The position numbers and the translations under genes are program-made. From positions 1 through 64,000 of the forward strand of contig MU832098.1 of the NCBI GenBank assembly GCA_029204225.1: a stretch of DNA of 64,000 bases. The letters are read 5' to 3'. How positions within the stretch are numbered: the stretch's first letter is position 1; each line of letters opens with the position of its first letter. This DNA comes from Diphasiastrum complanatum. Taxonomy: Eukaryota > Streptophyta > Lycopodiopsida > Lycopodiales > Lycopodiaceae. The notes under the pieces are model-generated. The model was given only the letters and a program-made list of their open reading frames with translations. It made no database searches and was not told the origin of the DNA. This document shows, piece after piece, positions 54,716-64,000 of the stretch.

Positions 54716-55004
54716 TGAGAGACGGCTCTGGTTGAGATCTGAGAGAAGGCGTCAGTCGAGATCTAAGGGAGGTCTACATTTATTTACGAAGCCTAGGAAA
54801 TGTTACTAGCTCCTACATGGCCGTTCCTTCTCTGGGATACACCATGTAGGCTCACATAGATAATCCACTATCATCCTAGCTAGTAATTTCTCGGCTCTCA
54901 TGCTCGGCTCTCAGCTTCTTCTGAGACCTCCTCGGTCATGGGTGAGAGATATTCTGTGTCTTCAGCTTGGCTCGGCATCTGGGGATTCTCTAGAATCCGC
55001 TAAC
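54716..55004 (-). other. Presumed 5' LTR remnant of Gypsy I
   Basis: Contains two to three GAGATCTGAGAGA-type units similar to the triplicate at 48.43-48.5 kb, then unrelated sequence to the start of Copia integrase at about 55005. No clear LTR border was found. Confidence 0.4.
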
Positions 55005-55600
55005 AGAAGGCACCAAAACAGTTGTGGGCAGAAGCAGTGGCTACATCAAATTATCTTTAGAATCGTATTCTAAAATCTTGAATACCGGATAAAACTCCTG
55101 ATGAGATATGGTGGAAGTCGAAGCCAAATCTAGCACATGTTTGGACATTCAGATGCACAGTGTATATGCACATACCAGACAAGTTGAGAAAGAAACTCAA
55201 TGAAAAGACAGAACAAGATTTTCTGGTAGGATTCGAGTTACATTCGTCATTTATCGAGTCTATGTACCCGAAACTGGCAGAAAAAAAGTTGTTCGAGATG
55301 TTAAATTTGATAAGTCGAAATACATAACAGACAGTGATTTAGTCGGCTATGAAATTCCTAAAAAATATTATGAGCTACCAATGACGACAGAAGTAAAACA
55401 AGCAGATGATGAACGAGAATTACTAGATTCAAAGAGAGTTCAAGATCGAGTACCTGACAGACTCGAATCACCAGTTCAAATTCCAGCAGAAAGTGTCATA
55501 CCCGAAACTGCAGAATCGAACTCGAAACCACCTGTGAGAAGATCTGACAGACAATGAAAGCCACCAGAAAGGTAAGGTCAGGATGTTTTTAATATAGCCA
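55005..55600 (+). pseudogene. Copia D integrase C-terminal part
   Basis: Reads KAPKQLWAEAVATSNYL, KTPDEIWWKSKPNLAHVWTF, RCTVYMHIPDKLRKKLNEKT, then in a shifted frame the YRVYVPETGR-like part and a Pro/Ser-rich linker with RRSDRQ. These are the typical last 100 residues of Copia integrase and the linker to RT. The beginning coincides with the right edge of the nested insertions. Confidence 0.8.
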
Positions 55601-57249
55601 TCGAATGTTGTGGTTTCTCAGACTTTGAGAAAGCTGTTGATGGACTACATAAAGACCGTTGGATTCAGACAATGGAGGACAAAATGTCATCCATGTATAA
55701 AAACAATGTATGGACACTTGCACCTACTTCTGATGGAAGAAAACCAGTCAAATGCAAGTGGATCTACAAGATCAAAATAGGTGCTAATGGAGAAAACATC
55801 ATATACATGTTGCTAAAGGATTTTCACAGAAATATGGGATCGACTATACTAATACTTTTTCATTGGTAGTCAAACATATATCAATTCGCTTGTTATTCGC
55901 GTATGCAGTGGCTCATGATTTGAAAATCCATATTGTGGATGAGAAGACTGCTTTCTTGCATGCAAAATTGGAAGAAGACTTATTCATGGACCAATTATTT
56001 GGTTTTGTAAGCCAAGAATATCCAGAATACGGATGTCACATGAATAAAAGCATTTATGGTTTGAAACAAGCAGCAAGACAATGGTATAGAAAGAAGGATG
56101 AAGCACTATGTTCCTTAGGCTTCAAACTTCTATTTGCTAAATTAAATGACTATATCAAACATGTTCAAAATGAAATATTCATTCTAGTTGTCTATGTTGA
56201 TGACATGCTTATCTTCTTGAAAAGAGATAAGCTAATTTCAGATGTCAAAAGAGACATTTCTGAAATATTTGAGATCGCTGACCTAGGAGAAGCTAAAATT
56301 TATCTAGGCTTGCAAATCCGAAGAGACTTTGAAGATGGTAAGTTGTATCTTCACCAACAAAAGTACACTCAATAGATCATTGAAGACTTCAACATGATCG
56401 AATGCAAAGGTGCGCATACTCCCATGATACCTAGAACAATACTGAGCAAGGCAGATTGTCTGTAAACTCTCGAGGACGAGAAGCGAATGGCCAAAACACC
56501 CTATCGTAGGCTGATTGGATCATTGTTATATCTTGCATGGCAACACCAGACCTGATATAGCATTTGCAGTATACATGCTGAACCAATATAATCAGAACCT
56601 AGGATCGTTGCATTGGAAGTTAGCAAAGAGAGTACTAGAATATCTCCAAGAAATGAAAGACTATGGACTGTGTTATTCAAATGAAGCTGGACTTCACATC
56701 GAATCTTATAGTGATGCAAGTTGGGCATCCATGAAGGATAATAGCAAAATTATTTCAGGAGGTTGTACTCTAGTATCTAGCGTAGCCATACTCTAGATAA
56801 ACAAGAAGCAAACAACAGTAGCTCAATCTTCCTATGAAGTGGAATATGTAGCAGCAGCCAAGATGGCAAACGAGCTAATATGCATCAAGCAAATGTTGGA
56901 AGGATTTGGCGAATCTATTTATGAACCTTATATCTTGTTAATGGATAACACTTCAGCAATCTATCTTACAAAAGATCCTATATTTCATTCAAGAATAAAG
57001 CACATAGCTATCAAGTATCATGTTATTTGGTACTTAGTCGAGAAGAAGATATTGAAGACAGTCTTCATACCCACAGAGGAAATGACAACTGATATCTTTA
57101 CAAAGCCACTCAGTAAAGCTTTGTTTGAGAAGCAGCAAAGAAGATTGGGGTTAATTCAACTGCCCATTTTTAGAGGGACCTGTAGAACACCTGATCAGAT
57201 AGATCTTGATTCTACTAACAAAGTGCACAATTTACTTAACAAAGGATGA
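55601..57249 (+). pseudogene. Copia D reverse transcriptase and RNase H
   Basis: RT pieces: MEDKMSSMYKNNVWTLAPTS, DGRKPVKCKWIYKIKIGANG, then after a shift VKHISIRLLFAYAVAHDLKI, HIVDEKTAFLHAKLEEDLFM, MNKSIYGLKQAARQWYRKKD and the active site VVYVDDMLIFLKRDKLISDV (about 56180-56240). RNase H pieces: YRRLIGSL-like, ILHGNTRPDIAFAVYMLNQY, YSDASWASMKDNSKIISGGC, VEYVAAAKMANELICIKQML, AIYLTKDPIFHSRIKHIAIK, EEMTTDIFTKPLSKALFEKQ. QMD is replaced by HIVDEKTAF. Only four lesions break it, so it is one of the better preserved RTs here. Confidence 0.88.
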
Positions 57250-58030
57250 GAACCGAGCGCAAACTCGAAACATTTCTATTCATGATCAACCTTGAAATAT
57301 TCGTGAGATTTATCTTGCTTAAAACTTGAAAGATTCACGAAAGATTTGTGAAACAATTTCTTGTAGAAGCTCGTGGTTTCTTGTTGAAGCTCAAAAGATT
57401 CGCAAACAAAATCCTGTCGCGAAATATTATGTTTCTTGTTCAAGCTCAAAGACTGTCATTTGTTGCGAACAATTCGCGAAACACAAAAATGTCACAAAGA
57501 GACAAGTGTCGTGAATAATTTGCGAAACACGAAGCTGCAACAAAGACAGATTGTCACGAAATATTCGTAATGAGAAATTATTCAACCCTAGTACACAAAG
57601 CATCTATTTGAATATCAACCGTTGTAAACGATTAGATCTATTGTTACTGAATTAAAAGGCCAAAAGACCTATCATGTAGCAATATAACTACATGTGCACT
57701 ACTCGTTGTAACAAAACACTCACACTGAAGAGACTCTCAGACTCATTCAATCAAAGACACAATAGTGAGATAAGACAGCAAGAGATGTATATTGATTCAG
57801 ATTCAGAATTATAAATTTGTTTTTGATCAATAGTTTCTGTTTGTCTAAAATTGTCTTAAGTTGTCTCTTAATTCCACATATTATTTTTGCACGCTAATTC
57901 AATCAAGGTAAATATTGTTCTATTAGTACATAGATCATAAACAAACCCAATTGAAGACACTGATATTAGTTTGATTTATTCAAACTTTCATCATGTTCTG
58001 TGTGGAAGAAATATTACTATTTTTCCTACA
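57181..58030 (+). repeat. 3' LTR of Copia D (850 bp)
   Basis: Begins TGTAGAACACC directly after a TTTTTAGAGGGACC polypurine-like tract and ends TTCCTACA. Pairs with 41880-42742. The last residues of the RNase H frame run into it. Flank TGGCC (58031-58035) is the target duplication (TAGCC at the other end). Confidence 0.92.
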
Positions 58031-58117
58031 TGGCCAACAAAAATAAATGAAGTGGCATCTTCCTTCTTCCTTACTTCTAAAGGAATGTGAACATAACAAA
58101 TACATCCAAAAACTTTT
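58031..58117 (-). pseudogene. Copia G integrase, second piece
   Basis: The minus strand reads VFGCICYVHIPLEVRKKEDA and TSFIFVG, cut at both ends by inserted elements. It fits exactly between the piece ending NLKDLKV (61542) and the piece starting GYSECSKGYR (41879). Spacing and frame agree with other Copia integrases. Confidence 0.88.
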
Positions 58118-58164
58118 CGTTGAATTTCACACGTGTGTCCAAAACATGTACTTGTGATCTTCCT
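58118..58164 (-). repeat. 3' LTR remnant of the family C element
   Basis: Only the last 47 bp or so of the family C LTR remain (GATCACAAGTACATGTTTTG ... ACACGTGTGAAATTCAAC on minus). The flank CTTTT (58113-58117) corresponds to CTTTC at 61542-61546, a target duplication with one change. Confidence 0.8.
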
Positions 58165-58217
58165 TTGGTATGCATAAGAAGTGAAGATCAACCAAGGGAT
58201 CCATCATAGCAGCACCC

Positions 58218-59234
58218 TCACCATATCCATGATAAGATCTCTTTGGTAGAGATCTCTTGCCAATGCCTTTGAAGAGTGCTCCACCAATATGCCACTAAGA
58301 TCATGGGCTTCCTCCATGCTTGATGATGATCTTTGCTTTGAAAGTCCCACTTGCATGATGGATGCACCATAAATAGAGAAATTTGAGGCTTCCAAGCCTC
58401 ATAAGGATCATGGAGATCAAGATCATAAGATGTAAAACAATGATGATTATCAAGATTATGCTTTCTAGCTTGACTAGACCACATACAATGGACTATATCC
58501 ATGATGGATCTAATCTTGATATCAAAGACTATCTTGATCTTTTTTAGGCTAGTTACTCTCTCAAGGATGTAAGTGTCCACTTTGGATGCTTCACTTAATC
58601 TCAAGAGGAGTTTACAATTTGCCTCAAAACATGTGAAAACATGATTTTCAAAAAAGTGAGTACCAAGCTCAATCTTGTTCTTACTAGAACCAAGAGCATA
58701 CTTTAGACAATACAATATCTTGCTTTCAAAAACTATTGGAAACACATCTAAGTCAATAATGACAAGAAACATGTCCATACCATAAGCATCATACAAAACT
58801 AGTATAGCTTTTCTTGAACTTTGAGATCCAAAAAATTCAATGAAGCAAGATAGCATTTCAAGCAAAGGAAGAGAAGCATATATGAGTGTGTTGTAGTAGA
58901 TACAACATGAAATATGCCCCTCTTTGCCATGTAAGGTGAGCCATAAATACTCGGCCATGCATCTTGAAAATCCTCTTGAAATCATATGAAGAAGAAACTC
59001 CTCCTCAAACCTTGGCCCCATCATAACTTGAATACCTTCAAAAAAGATAACTTGTGATGCTTCTTGAGAAGCCTTGATCTTGGCCACTTCCAAGATTGAA
59101 TCTTCATGCAATATGACATCTCTATTCACAATCACTTTTGAAATAGAGAGTGTCAAGGCACTAAAGGCCTCCTTGATGGATGAGTATCCAGTCATGATCC
59201 ATGAGCTTGGATCATCCTTCCTTCTTGTTTCCAA
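58218..59234 (-). CDS. Unknown ORF replacing pol in the family C element (338 aa)
   Basis: A 338-aa open frame. The first 80 residues are the end of a Copia integrase and linker (SSWIMTGYSSIKEAFSALTL, VNRDVILHEDSILEVAKIKA, GPRFEEEFL). From about residue 82 the sequence is unrelated to RT: MISRGFSRCMAEYLWLTLHG, LEMLSCFIEFFGSQSSRKAI, DMFLVIIDLDVFPIVFESKI, LGTHFFENHVFTCFEANCKL, VTSLKKIKIVFDIKIRSIMD, DLDLHDPYEAWKPQISLFMV. It is rich in aromatic residues and Cys. I do not recognise it. The frame overlaps the upstream gag-protease frame by 43 bp in another phase. Low-confidence coding status, because it may be chance open sequence from captured DNA. Confidence 0.5.
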   Translation of the reverse strand: METRRKDDPSSWIMTGYSSIKEAFSALTLSISKVIVNRDVILHEDSILEVAKIKASQEASQVIFFEGIQVMMGPRFEEEFLLHMISRGFSRCMAEYLWLTLHGKEGHISCCIYYNTLIYASLPLLEMLSCFIEFFGSQSSRKAILVLYDAYGMDMFLVIIDLDVFPIVFESKILYCLKYALGSSKNKIELGTHFFENHVFTCFEANCKLLLRLSEASKVDTYILERVTSLKKIKIVFDIKIRSIMDIVHCMWSSQARKHNLDNHHCFTSYDLDLHDPYEAWKPQISLFMVHPSCKWDFQSKDHHQAWRKPMILVAYWWSTLQRHWQEISTKEILSWIW

Positions 59235-60718
59235 GGGAATATGTGCAAAGCAAGCACTACCAAGTCACTAAGGTGATCAATCTTAGGCTTCATCTTGAAT
59301 AAAACTTCATATGGTGCTATTCCTTCAAGAGCTCCAATACTCCTCAAAGCTTTGATCTTCAATGAGAATTTCTTCTCAACATATGCTTTGAATAATAAGG
59401 AATAATCATACACCATAATACTTGAAGAGAGAAGATATGTGCATCTTGTGTGATCATCCTCCTTTGAAATATTGGACATATAAGAAACATCAAGAGAGTT
59501 TGCACTCTCACTTGGATCCAATTTGTACATGCCTTCAAATCTTGATCCATATGCAAGGATCTCACCATCCTTCTTGATCACACAATTGTCAATATTGAAA
59601 TTGACATCAAAGCCACTATCAAGAAGTTGGCCAACACTTAAGATGTTCTTTGTAAGCTTTGGGACAAAAAGAACATTGTTGAGAAAGAGATCTTTGGAAG
59701 ATGTAAGCTTCAAGGGAATAATCCCTACTCCTTCAATATTGCACTCATGCTTACTTGCAATGTATATGGTCTTTTTGACTCCATCATAAGGCATAATAGA
59801 TGAAAAAGAGTTCTTGGAGCCACACATATGTGAAGATGCTCCACTATCAATATACCATGAGTCATCCTTGTTGAAGGTGGAAGAGGAGAAGCTAGATGCC
59901 ATAAGAGAGGCTTCTCCATCACTTGCAATATAGTCTTCTTTCTCATTGGTGATGTTGGCTTGATTGAGTTGATTTTTCTTCTTGAAGCAATTGGTGGCAT
60001 AATGGCCTTTCTTGCCACAATAAAAGCACTTGATCTTCTTCTTCTTGAGATTTGAATAAGAAGCATGAGAGGTATCATCCTCCTCTCCATCTTGGTCTTT
60101 AGCTTTGTCATTAGAGAAGTGATGATGTTGCTTCGTACTCCTCTCTTTGTGCTTGGCAAGTAGAACTTTGCCATCATCATGATTGAGTGATAACTTGTCC
60201 ATCCTCAAGGGTTTGTACTCTTGTCTTGATTCTTCATAAATAAGCACACTTTGAAGGGCCTCCAAATTTGGTAGCTCCTCCTTAATGGCATAGGATTGGA
60301 CAAGGTTGTCATTTTCATCTCTCAAGCCATTGAGAATGACTTGGACTAGCTCACTTTGATTGATTGAGTCACCAATACATGCAAGCTCCCTATGAATATC
60401 CTTGACTCTCAAAACATAATTAGATGCACTTTCATCACTCTTTTGACTACTTTGGAAGATTTGATTCCTAAGAGTGAGGAGCCTAGAGGTGTTCTTAGCC
60501 TCATAGATGGACTTGAGACAATCCCAAGCTTCCTTGGATGTAGAACAATCACCAATCTCCCTCAATATCTCATTAGAGACATTCATCTTAATGTAGTGGA
60601 GAGCCATCCTAGCTCTCTTCTTGTATTTTTGTAATTCTTGAAGGACTTGAGGCTCCTCCTCAATTCCAAGTACAATGTCCATCACATCTTGGAGTATCAA
60701 GATGGACTCCATCCTCAA
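59192..60718 (-). CDS. Gag-protease with truncated integrase, family C element (508 aa)
   Basis: One open frame of 508 aa. Gag: RMALHYIKMNVSNEILREIG, TSKEAWDCLKSIYEAKNTSR, LVQVILNGLRDENDNLVQSY. Knuckle CFYCGKKGHYATNC at 231-244. Protease DSWYIDSGASSHMCGSKNSF (Asp 291), NVLFVPKLTKNILSVGQLLD. The pre-integrase part is shortened, and integrase jumps from KKFSLKIKALRS to GALEGIAPYEVLFKMKPKID, so the finger and two catalytic acids are missing. The Gag begins at the equivalent of IWKVRME, lacking about 25 N-terminal residues, and abuts the LTR without leader or primer site. Close relative of Copia H Gag. Confidence 0.87.
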   Translation of the reverse strand: MRMESILILQDVMDIVLGIEEEPQVLQELQKYKKRARMALHYIKMNVSNEILREIGDCSTSKEAWDCLKSIYEAKNTSRLLTLRNQIFQSSQKSDESASNYVLRVKDIHRELACIGDSINQSELVQVILNGLRDENDNLVQSYAIKEELPNLEALQSVLIYEESRQEYKPLRMDKLSLNHDDGKVLLAKHKERSTKQHHHFSNDKAKDQDGEEDDTSHASYSNLKKKKIKCFYCGKKGHYATNCFKKKNQLNQANITNEKEDYIASDGEASLMASSFSSSTFNKDDSWYIDSGASSHMCGSKNSFSSIMPYDGVKKTIYIASKHECNIEGVGIIPLKLTSSKDLFLNNVLFVPKLTKNILSVGQLLDSGFDVNFNIDNCVIKKDGEILAYGSRFEGMYKLDPSESANSLDVSYMSNISKEDDHTRCTYLLSSSIMVYDYSLLFKAYVEKKFSLKIKALRSIGALEGIAPYEVLFKMKPKIDHLSDLVVLALHIFPWKQEGRMIQAHGS

Positions 60719-60726
60719 CTTCCATA

Positions 60727-61541
60727 TTCACACGTGTGGACTGTCCACAACATGTACTTGTGATCTCCTAAGGTGTGTAGATGCACCAAGATCAAGACTA
60801 GATTGAGATTCAAGATCTATCTTTGATTTTATGGCAAAAACACACTACTACATGCATTTAATCACTTCCAACTCTTACTCACACGTGTGAGAAGTGTTCC
60901 AAAAGTAATCTAAGTAAAAACAAGCTGCTCTCCTCGGGTAGAGAGAGAAAATCATCAATAGCTCTCGGGTAGAGAGAGAAAGCTAGAAAATCACTTACAC
61001 TCAAAATCTACTCAATCTCAAAATCAATTAGATCCAAATGAGGAGTACAATGATACTAGTAGATCCATGAGCTACCACTATTCTTAACTATGATTGGATC
61101 ACACTTTGCCACCTCTTAATCCTATTGGACCATTGATCCATGCACCTCTAAATTCTATTGGACTATATTCAAGCACACCTCAAATTCCTATTGGACCACA
61201 CATGGTTCCACCTCTAAAACCTACTGGACCTCTTAAACTTCATCAAACAAAAGCATTACACTTGTCTACACTCTAATTGGAACAAGTTTGGCCTCCTACT
61301 CTATTTTGGCTCAATAGTGGCATTACAAGTGGGCATGGATAATGCCATCTATGCCAAATTTGACCCTATCAACATCCTACACCTAAATGCTTGACTATGA
61401 AATTCTATGAGACCCCTATATCAAACATTTTGATTTACTTTACAATTCTCCACACGTGGGAACATCCTCCACACATGTGAGATTCACTTACAAACTTCTA
61501 TCATAAAAAATACCAAGCTAGATTTTTGTCAATTTCTCACA
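60727..61541 (-). repeat. 5' LTR, family C (815 bp)
   Basis: Read on minus it starts TGTGAGAAATTGAC at 61541 and runs to GTGTGAA at 60727, lacking the last eight bases or so of the intact solo LTR (38009-38831). It is very similar to that copy along its length. Target flank CTTTC lies at 61542-61546. Confidence 0.9.
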
Positions 61542-61928
61542 CTTTCAAATCTTTTAGATTTTGCTTTTTGCCATACAAAGCTTCAAAGGGTGTGATTCCA
61601 CCAATGGCACTATTAGGAATCCTATTCCACAAATAATTGGCACAAGTAATGGCTTCTCCCCAAAATGAAACAAGAAGAGAGACATCTAATCTTAATGCTT
61701 TAGAACATTCACATAATGATCTATTCTTTCTCTTGGCCACCCCATTTTGTTGGAAGTGTAAGTACATGTGAACTCTCTCCTAATGCCAGCCTCACAAAGA
61801 TCTCTCATGCTACTGGAGATGTACTCTCCTCCATTATCACATCTTAACACTTTGATGCTGGCATTAAGTTCAAAATAAGAGAACATGCTTTTAAATTGGA
61901 GGGAGCTAATAGTTGTTAATGATGGCAT
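61542..61928 (-). pseudogene. Copia G integrase, first piece
   Basis: The minus strand reads FELNASIKVLRCDNGGEYIS (second catalytic Asp), REFTCTYT, then after a shift FQQNGVAKRKNRSLCECSKA (third catalytic Glu replaced by Lys: AERK to AKRK), FWGEAITCANYLWNRIPNSA, GITPFEALYGKKQNLKDLKV, ending at the LTR. Upstream (above 61928) the integrase stops abruptly. Confidence 0.86.
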
Positions 61929-63000
61929 CTTTATTTAGTTGAGGAGATTGTGTTGCTAACTTTTCGCTAAAATAGGGCATTAGTTTGTTGCAATCTTTGA
62001 ACCCATTTTATTCTTTGTTTCTTTGTTTTTTGTTAAAAAAATGGCTAAAAGCATTTGGTTGAACTAGTTGTGGCCTAGTAAAGGTTCTACTGAGGAGCAA
62101 TGGTAATTCTAGAAGAAAATGGCTCAGGGCCTATTTCTTAGTGCTCATTCAAAATCAAGGAAGACTTTACCGCTAAAGAAGAAAATGATGAATACTTGAG
62201 CATATACAAAACATAAATGAACATAGGCCCTCATTATTCATTTAGGTTTTTTGTTCATTCCTACATTAAGAGACCATCATGTGTAAGATGAAACAATACT
62301 AGCCTATTATGAAAAATTTAAATAGTCACATAGAAATTGTCACTTTTTAAACATAGAAATATATATAACTCATACATAAGATGTGTCATAAGTTCATTGT
62401 TATACACCAATATTAAATCGTAAATGATAAGTTTCTCCAAATTGTCCATATAATTTGGACAATAATGTTAAGTGTTCAATTCCACAATATTGAAGTTGAC
62501 AATCGAACCTTTGTCCACATCAACACCTATGAATTCAATCTCTACTTGCATTTATTTGATGTTTTTTCCTTTTATCAAACAATTTCTACCATATTTTCAA
62601 TGCCACTAGCTAGATTTTTTAAATTTAGTACTTAGAATGAATCTATTTTATTATCGGTAACGTTAGCTGATATGTCACAAATTTATAAATTCTAATCACT
62701 TTGTCATGACATTGATTTATTTATATGATATTCATATTTTAATGCTCAAAACTCAAAAGAAAATCTCAATATATCCATGGGAGGCTCCACCACATGTCGA
62801 TGGTCTATAGTACTTTTCATTTGTTTTATAATACCTATTGAAGAGTGAATTTGGTTCTCCTTGGGCTTTAAATAGATAAATGTTGATGTCTATATCAAAT
62901 GTGTATGTGCACGCAACAAGAAATTATAACAGGCCATGATGGTATAATCATGATTAAATTTAATTGTTAATCAACATCCATGTCATATTCTCTTATATTC
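61929..63000. other. AT-rich sequence without recognised gene
   Basis: No retroelement or host protein motif was found in any frame. A short plus-strand stretch around 62040-62200 (MAKSIWLN, KMAQGLFLSAHSKSRKTLPL) is open in part but not recognised. Confidence 0.6.
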
Positions 63001-63008
63001 ATTGATGT

Positions 63009-63470
63009 ATGATTGCAAGCAAATATCAATAAATTCGTTCATTTTCATATTAAGAATTACATTTGAGAAGAGCAATATGTCCAATGCTCTTTGAATGATT
63101 AAAAGCCACTTTGGCATCTAGCAAAGCATATATAATCGTATGTTCATATTATTTCATATTCAATATATAGTTGCTAGCAAATATCAACATATTTTTGAGT
63201 TCTCATATTAAGAGATATGTTATAGAAGAATATGCCCTTTGGTCTTTGAATAGTTGATAGGCCACATCAAAAGGACTGTTGACTCAAAAAGGGCTATTTA
63301 AGAAATTCCACGTTAGAAATTCTCGATGATGCCCAAGTTCATGTTCACATTATGGGACTTTGTGCTTGGGCAACCATTTTGACTATGAGCAATTTGGCAA
63401 GCCAATAGCATTTTGTTTAGACCAATTGAAAACTAGAGTCTATGTTCACATTATGGGAGTTTGTTCTTAT
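63009..63470 (+). repeat. Imperfect direct repeats in AT-rich DNA
   Basis: About 95 bp at 63009-63111 recur at 63170-63260 (GCAAGCAAATATCAA/GCTAGCAAATATCAA, TCTTTGAATGATTAAAAGCC/TCTTTGAATAGTTGATAGGC). A 21-bp block ATGTTCACATTATGGGASTTT occurs at about 63340 and 63443. From 63470 to 64000 nothing is recognised. Confidence 0.7.
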
Positions 63471-64000
63471 CACGTTGAGGTTCATTTAAAGGTCTTCTAG
63501 TGGTCCAATTAGACACGAAAATGGAAGAAGAAAAATAAAAGTATCCTCCGAAAGGGCCCTTTTAGAGTTTGAGGATCCTCTAATGCCTAGACTTCAAGTA
63601 GAGCATACATATAATCACTTCTCACAAACATATTTATTTATTGTTACATATATCATGAATAGATCTAGACCTTATGAAACATATATAAAATCATTGCAAG
63701 TAGAAGGAATCATTCTTTGAAATGCAAGGTCAAAACTCAAACTATTCAAAAGTTGAAAATCAACAAGATTGTAGGTGAGTAGAGTGATAGATTGACTAGT
63801 GGCTTTGTAGCAAAACACATGGTGATGGAGACGATGAAGGTGATCATGGTGTGATTTGTATCACTTGTCATGATCAAGCTTCATATCTAGAACCACCACA
63901 AATAATCATAAAAAGACTAGAAACTAAAATAAATAGAATCATCTTGGTAAATGAAAATAAAACCACCACCAATGATGCTAATGCAAATTTGTTAGGATAT

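Noticed and set aside
1-64000. CRISPR arrays, operons, rRNA or tRNA genes
   Set aside because: None seen. The repeats are microsatellites, LTRs and leader arrays, and sequences resembling tRNA-Met ends are retroelement primer sites.

Overview
The window is nuclear DNA from a land plant with a repeat-rich genome. Supporting signs are one intron-containing cytochrome P450 of the plant CYP85 clan, many Ty1/Copia and Ty3/Gypsy LTR retrotransposons of plant type (primer-binding sites matching initiator tRNA-Met, or of the TGGCGCCGTTGCCGG type), long CT/GA and TG microsatellites, and an AT-rich background. The repeat mixture and the P450 suggest a fern, lycophyte or gymnosperm rather than a compact angiosperm genome, but the species cannot be named from the sequence. 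No bacterial features, CRISPR, rRNA or tRNA genes were seen.

Layout. 1-4.7 kb: truncated Copia and Gypsy pieces and a TG/AG microsatellite. 5.4-7.75 kb: an intact three-exon P450 on the minus strand (502 aa), the only clearly functional host gene, with a GA-rich leader. 9-18.4 kb: a mosaic of Copia fragments, including two separated pieces of one family (LTR+gag at 9.9-10.9 kb; RNaseH/RT/IN+LTR at 15.2-17.7 kb) and a deletion-derivative Copia at 11.6-14.9 kb. 17.7-20.5 kb: a 711-bp Gypsy-type LTR next to an unrecognised coiled-coil ORF. 20.5-26.5 kb: a decayed Gypsy element on the minus strand (gag, protease, RT, RNase H) with an extra ORF upstream of gag. 26.6-27.4 kb: an array of TTCnnGAA motifs. 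27.4-32.4 kb: a second minus-strand Gypsy whose RT core is deleted. 34.5-36.8 kb: an unrecognised, probably transposon-derived gene with about 175-bp repeats at its 5' side. 36.8-39.1 kb: LTR and gag of a Copia carrying a solo LTR with a perfect 5-bp target-site duplication. 39.1-41.7 kb: two copies of the Gypsy-type LTR element joined head to head.

41.7-61.9 kb is one nested stack. A minus-strand Copia integrase (pieces at 61.9-61.5, 58.1-58.0 and 41.9-41.7 kb) was hit twice. One insertion is a 3.4-kb gag-protease element that carries an unknown ORF instead of RT (58.1-61.5 kb). The other is a 16-kb Copia (LTRs at 41.88-42.74 and 57.18-58.03 kb). That Copia itself contains a truncated Copia (44-48.4 kb) and a Gypsy (48.4-54.8 kb). 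Its primer-binding site is repeated in tandem four to five times. 62-64 kb is AT-rich and without recognised genes.

The most notable candidates for undescribed biology are the tandem primer-binding-site array, the LTR element family that seems to code for a single coiled-coil protein instead of pol, the gag-protease element with its replacement ORF, and the unrecognised gene at 34.5-36.4 kb.
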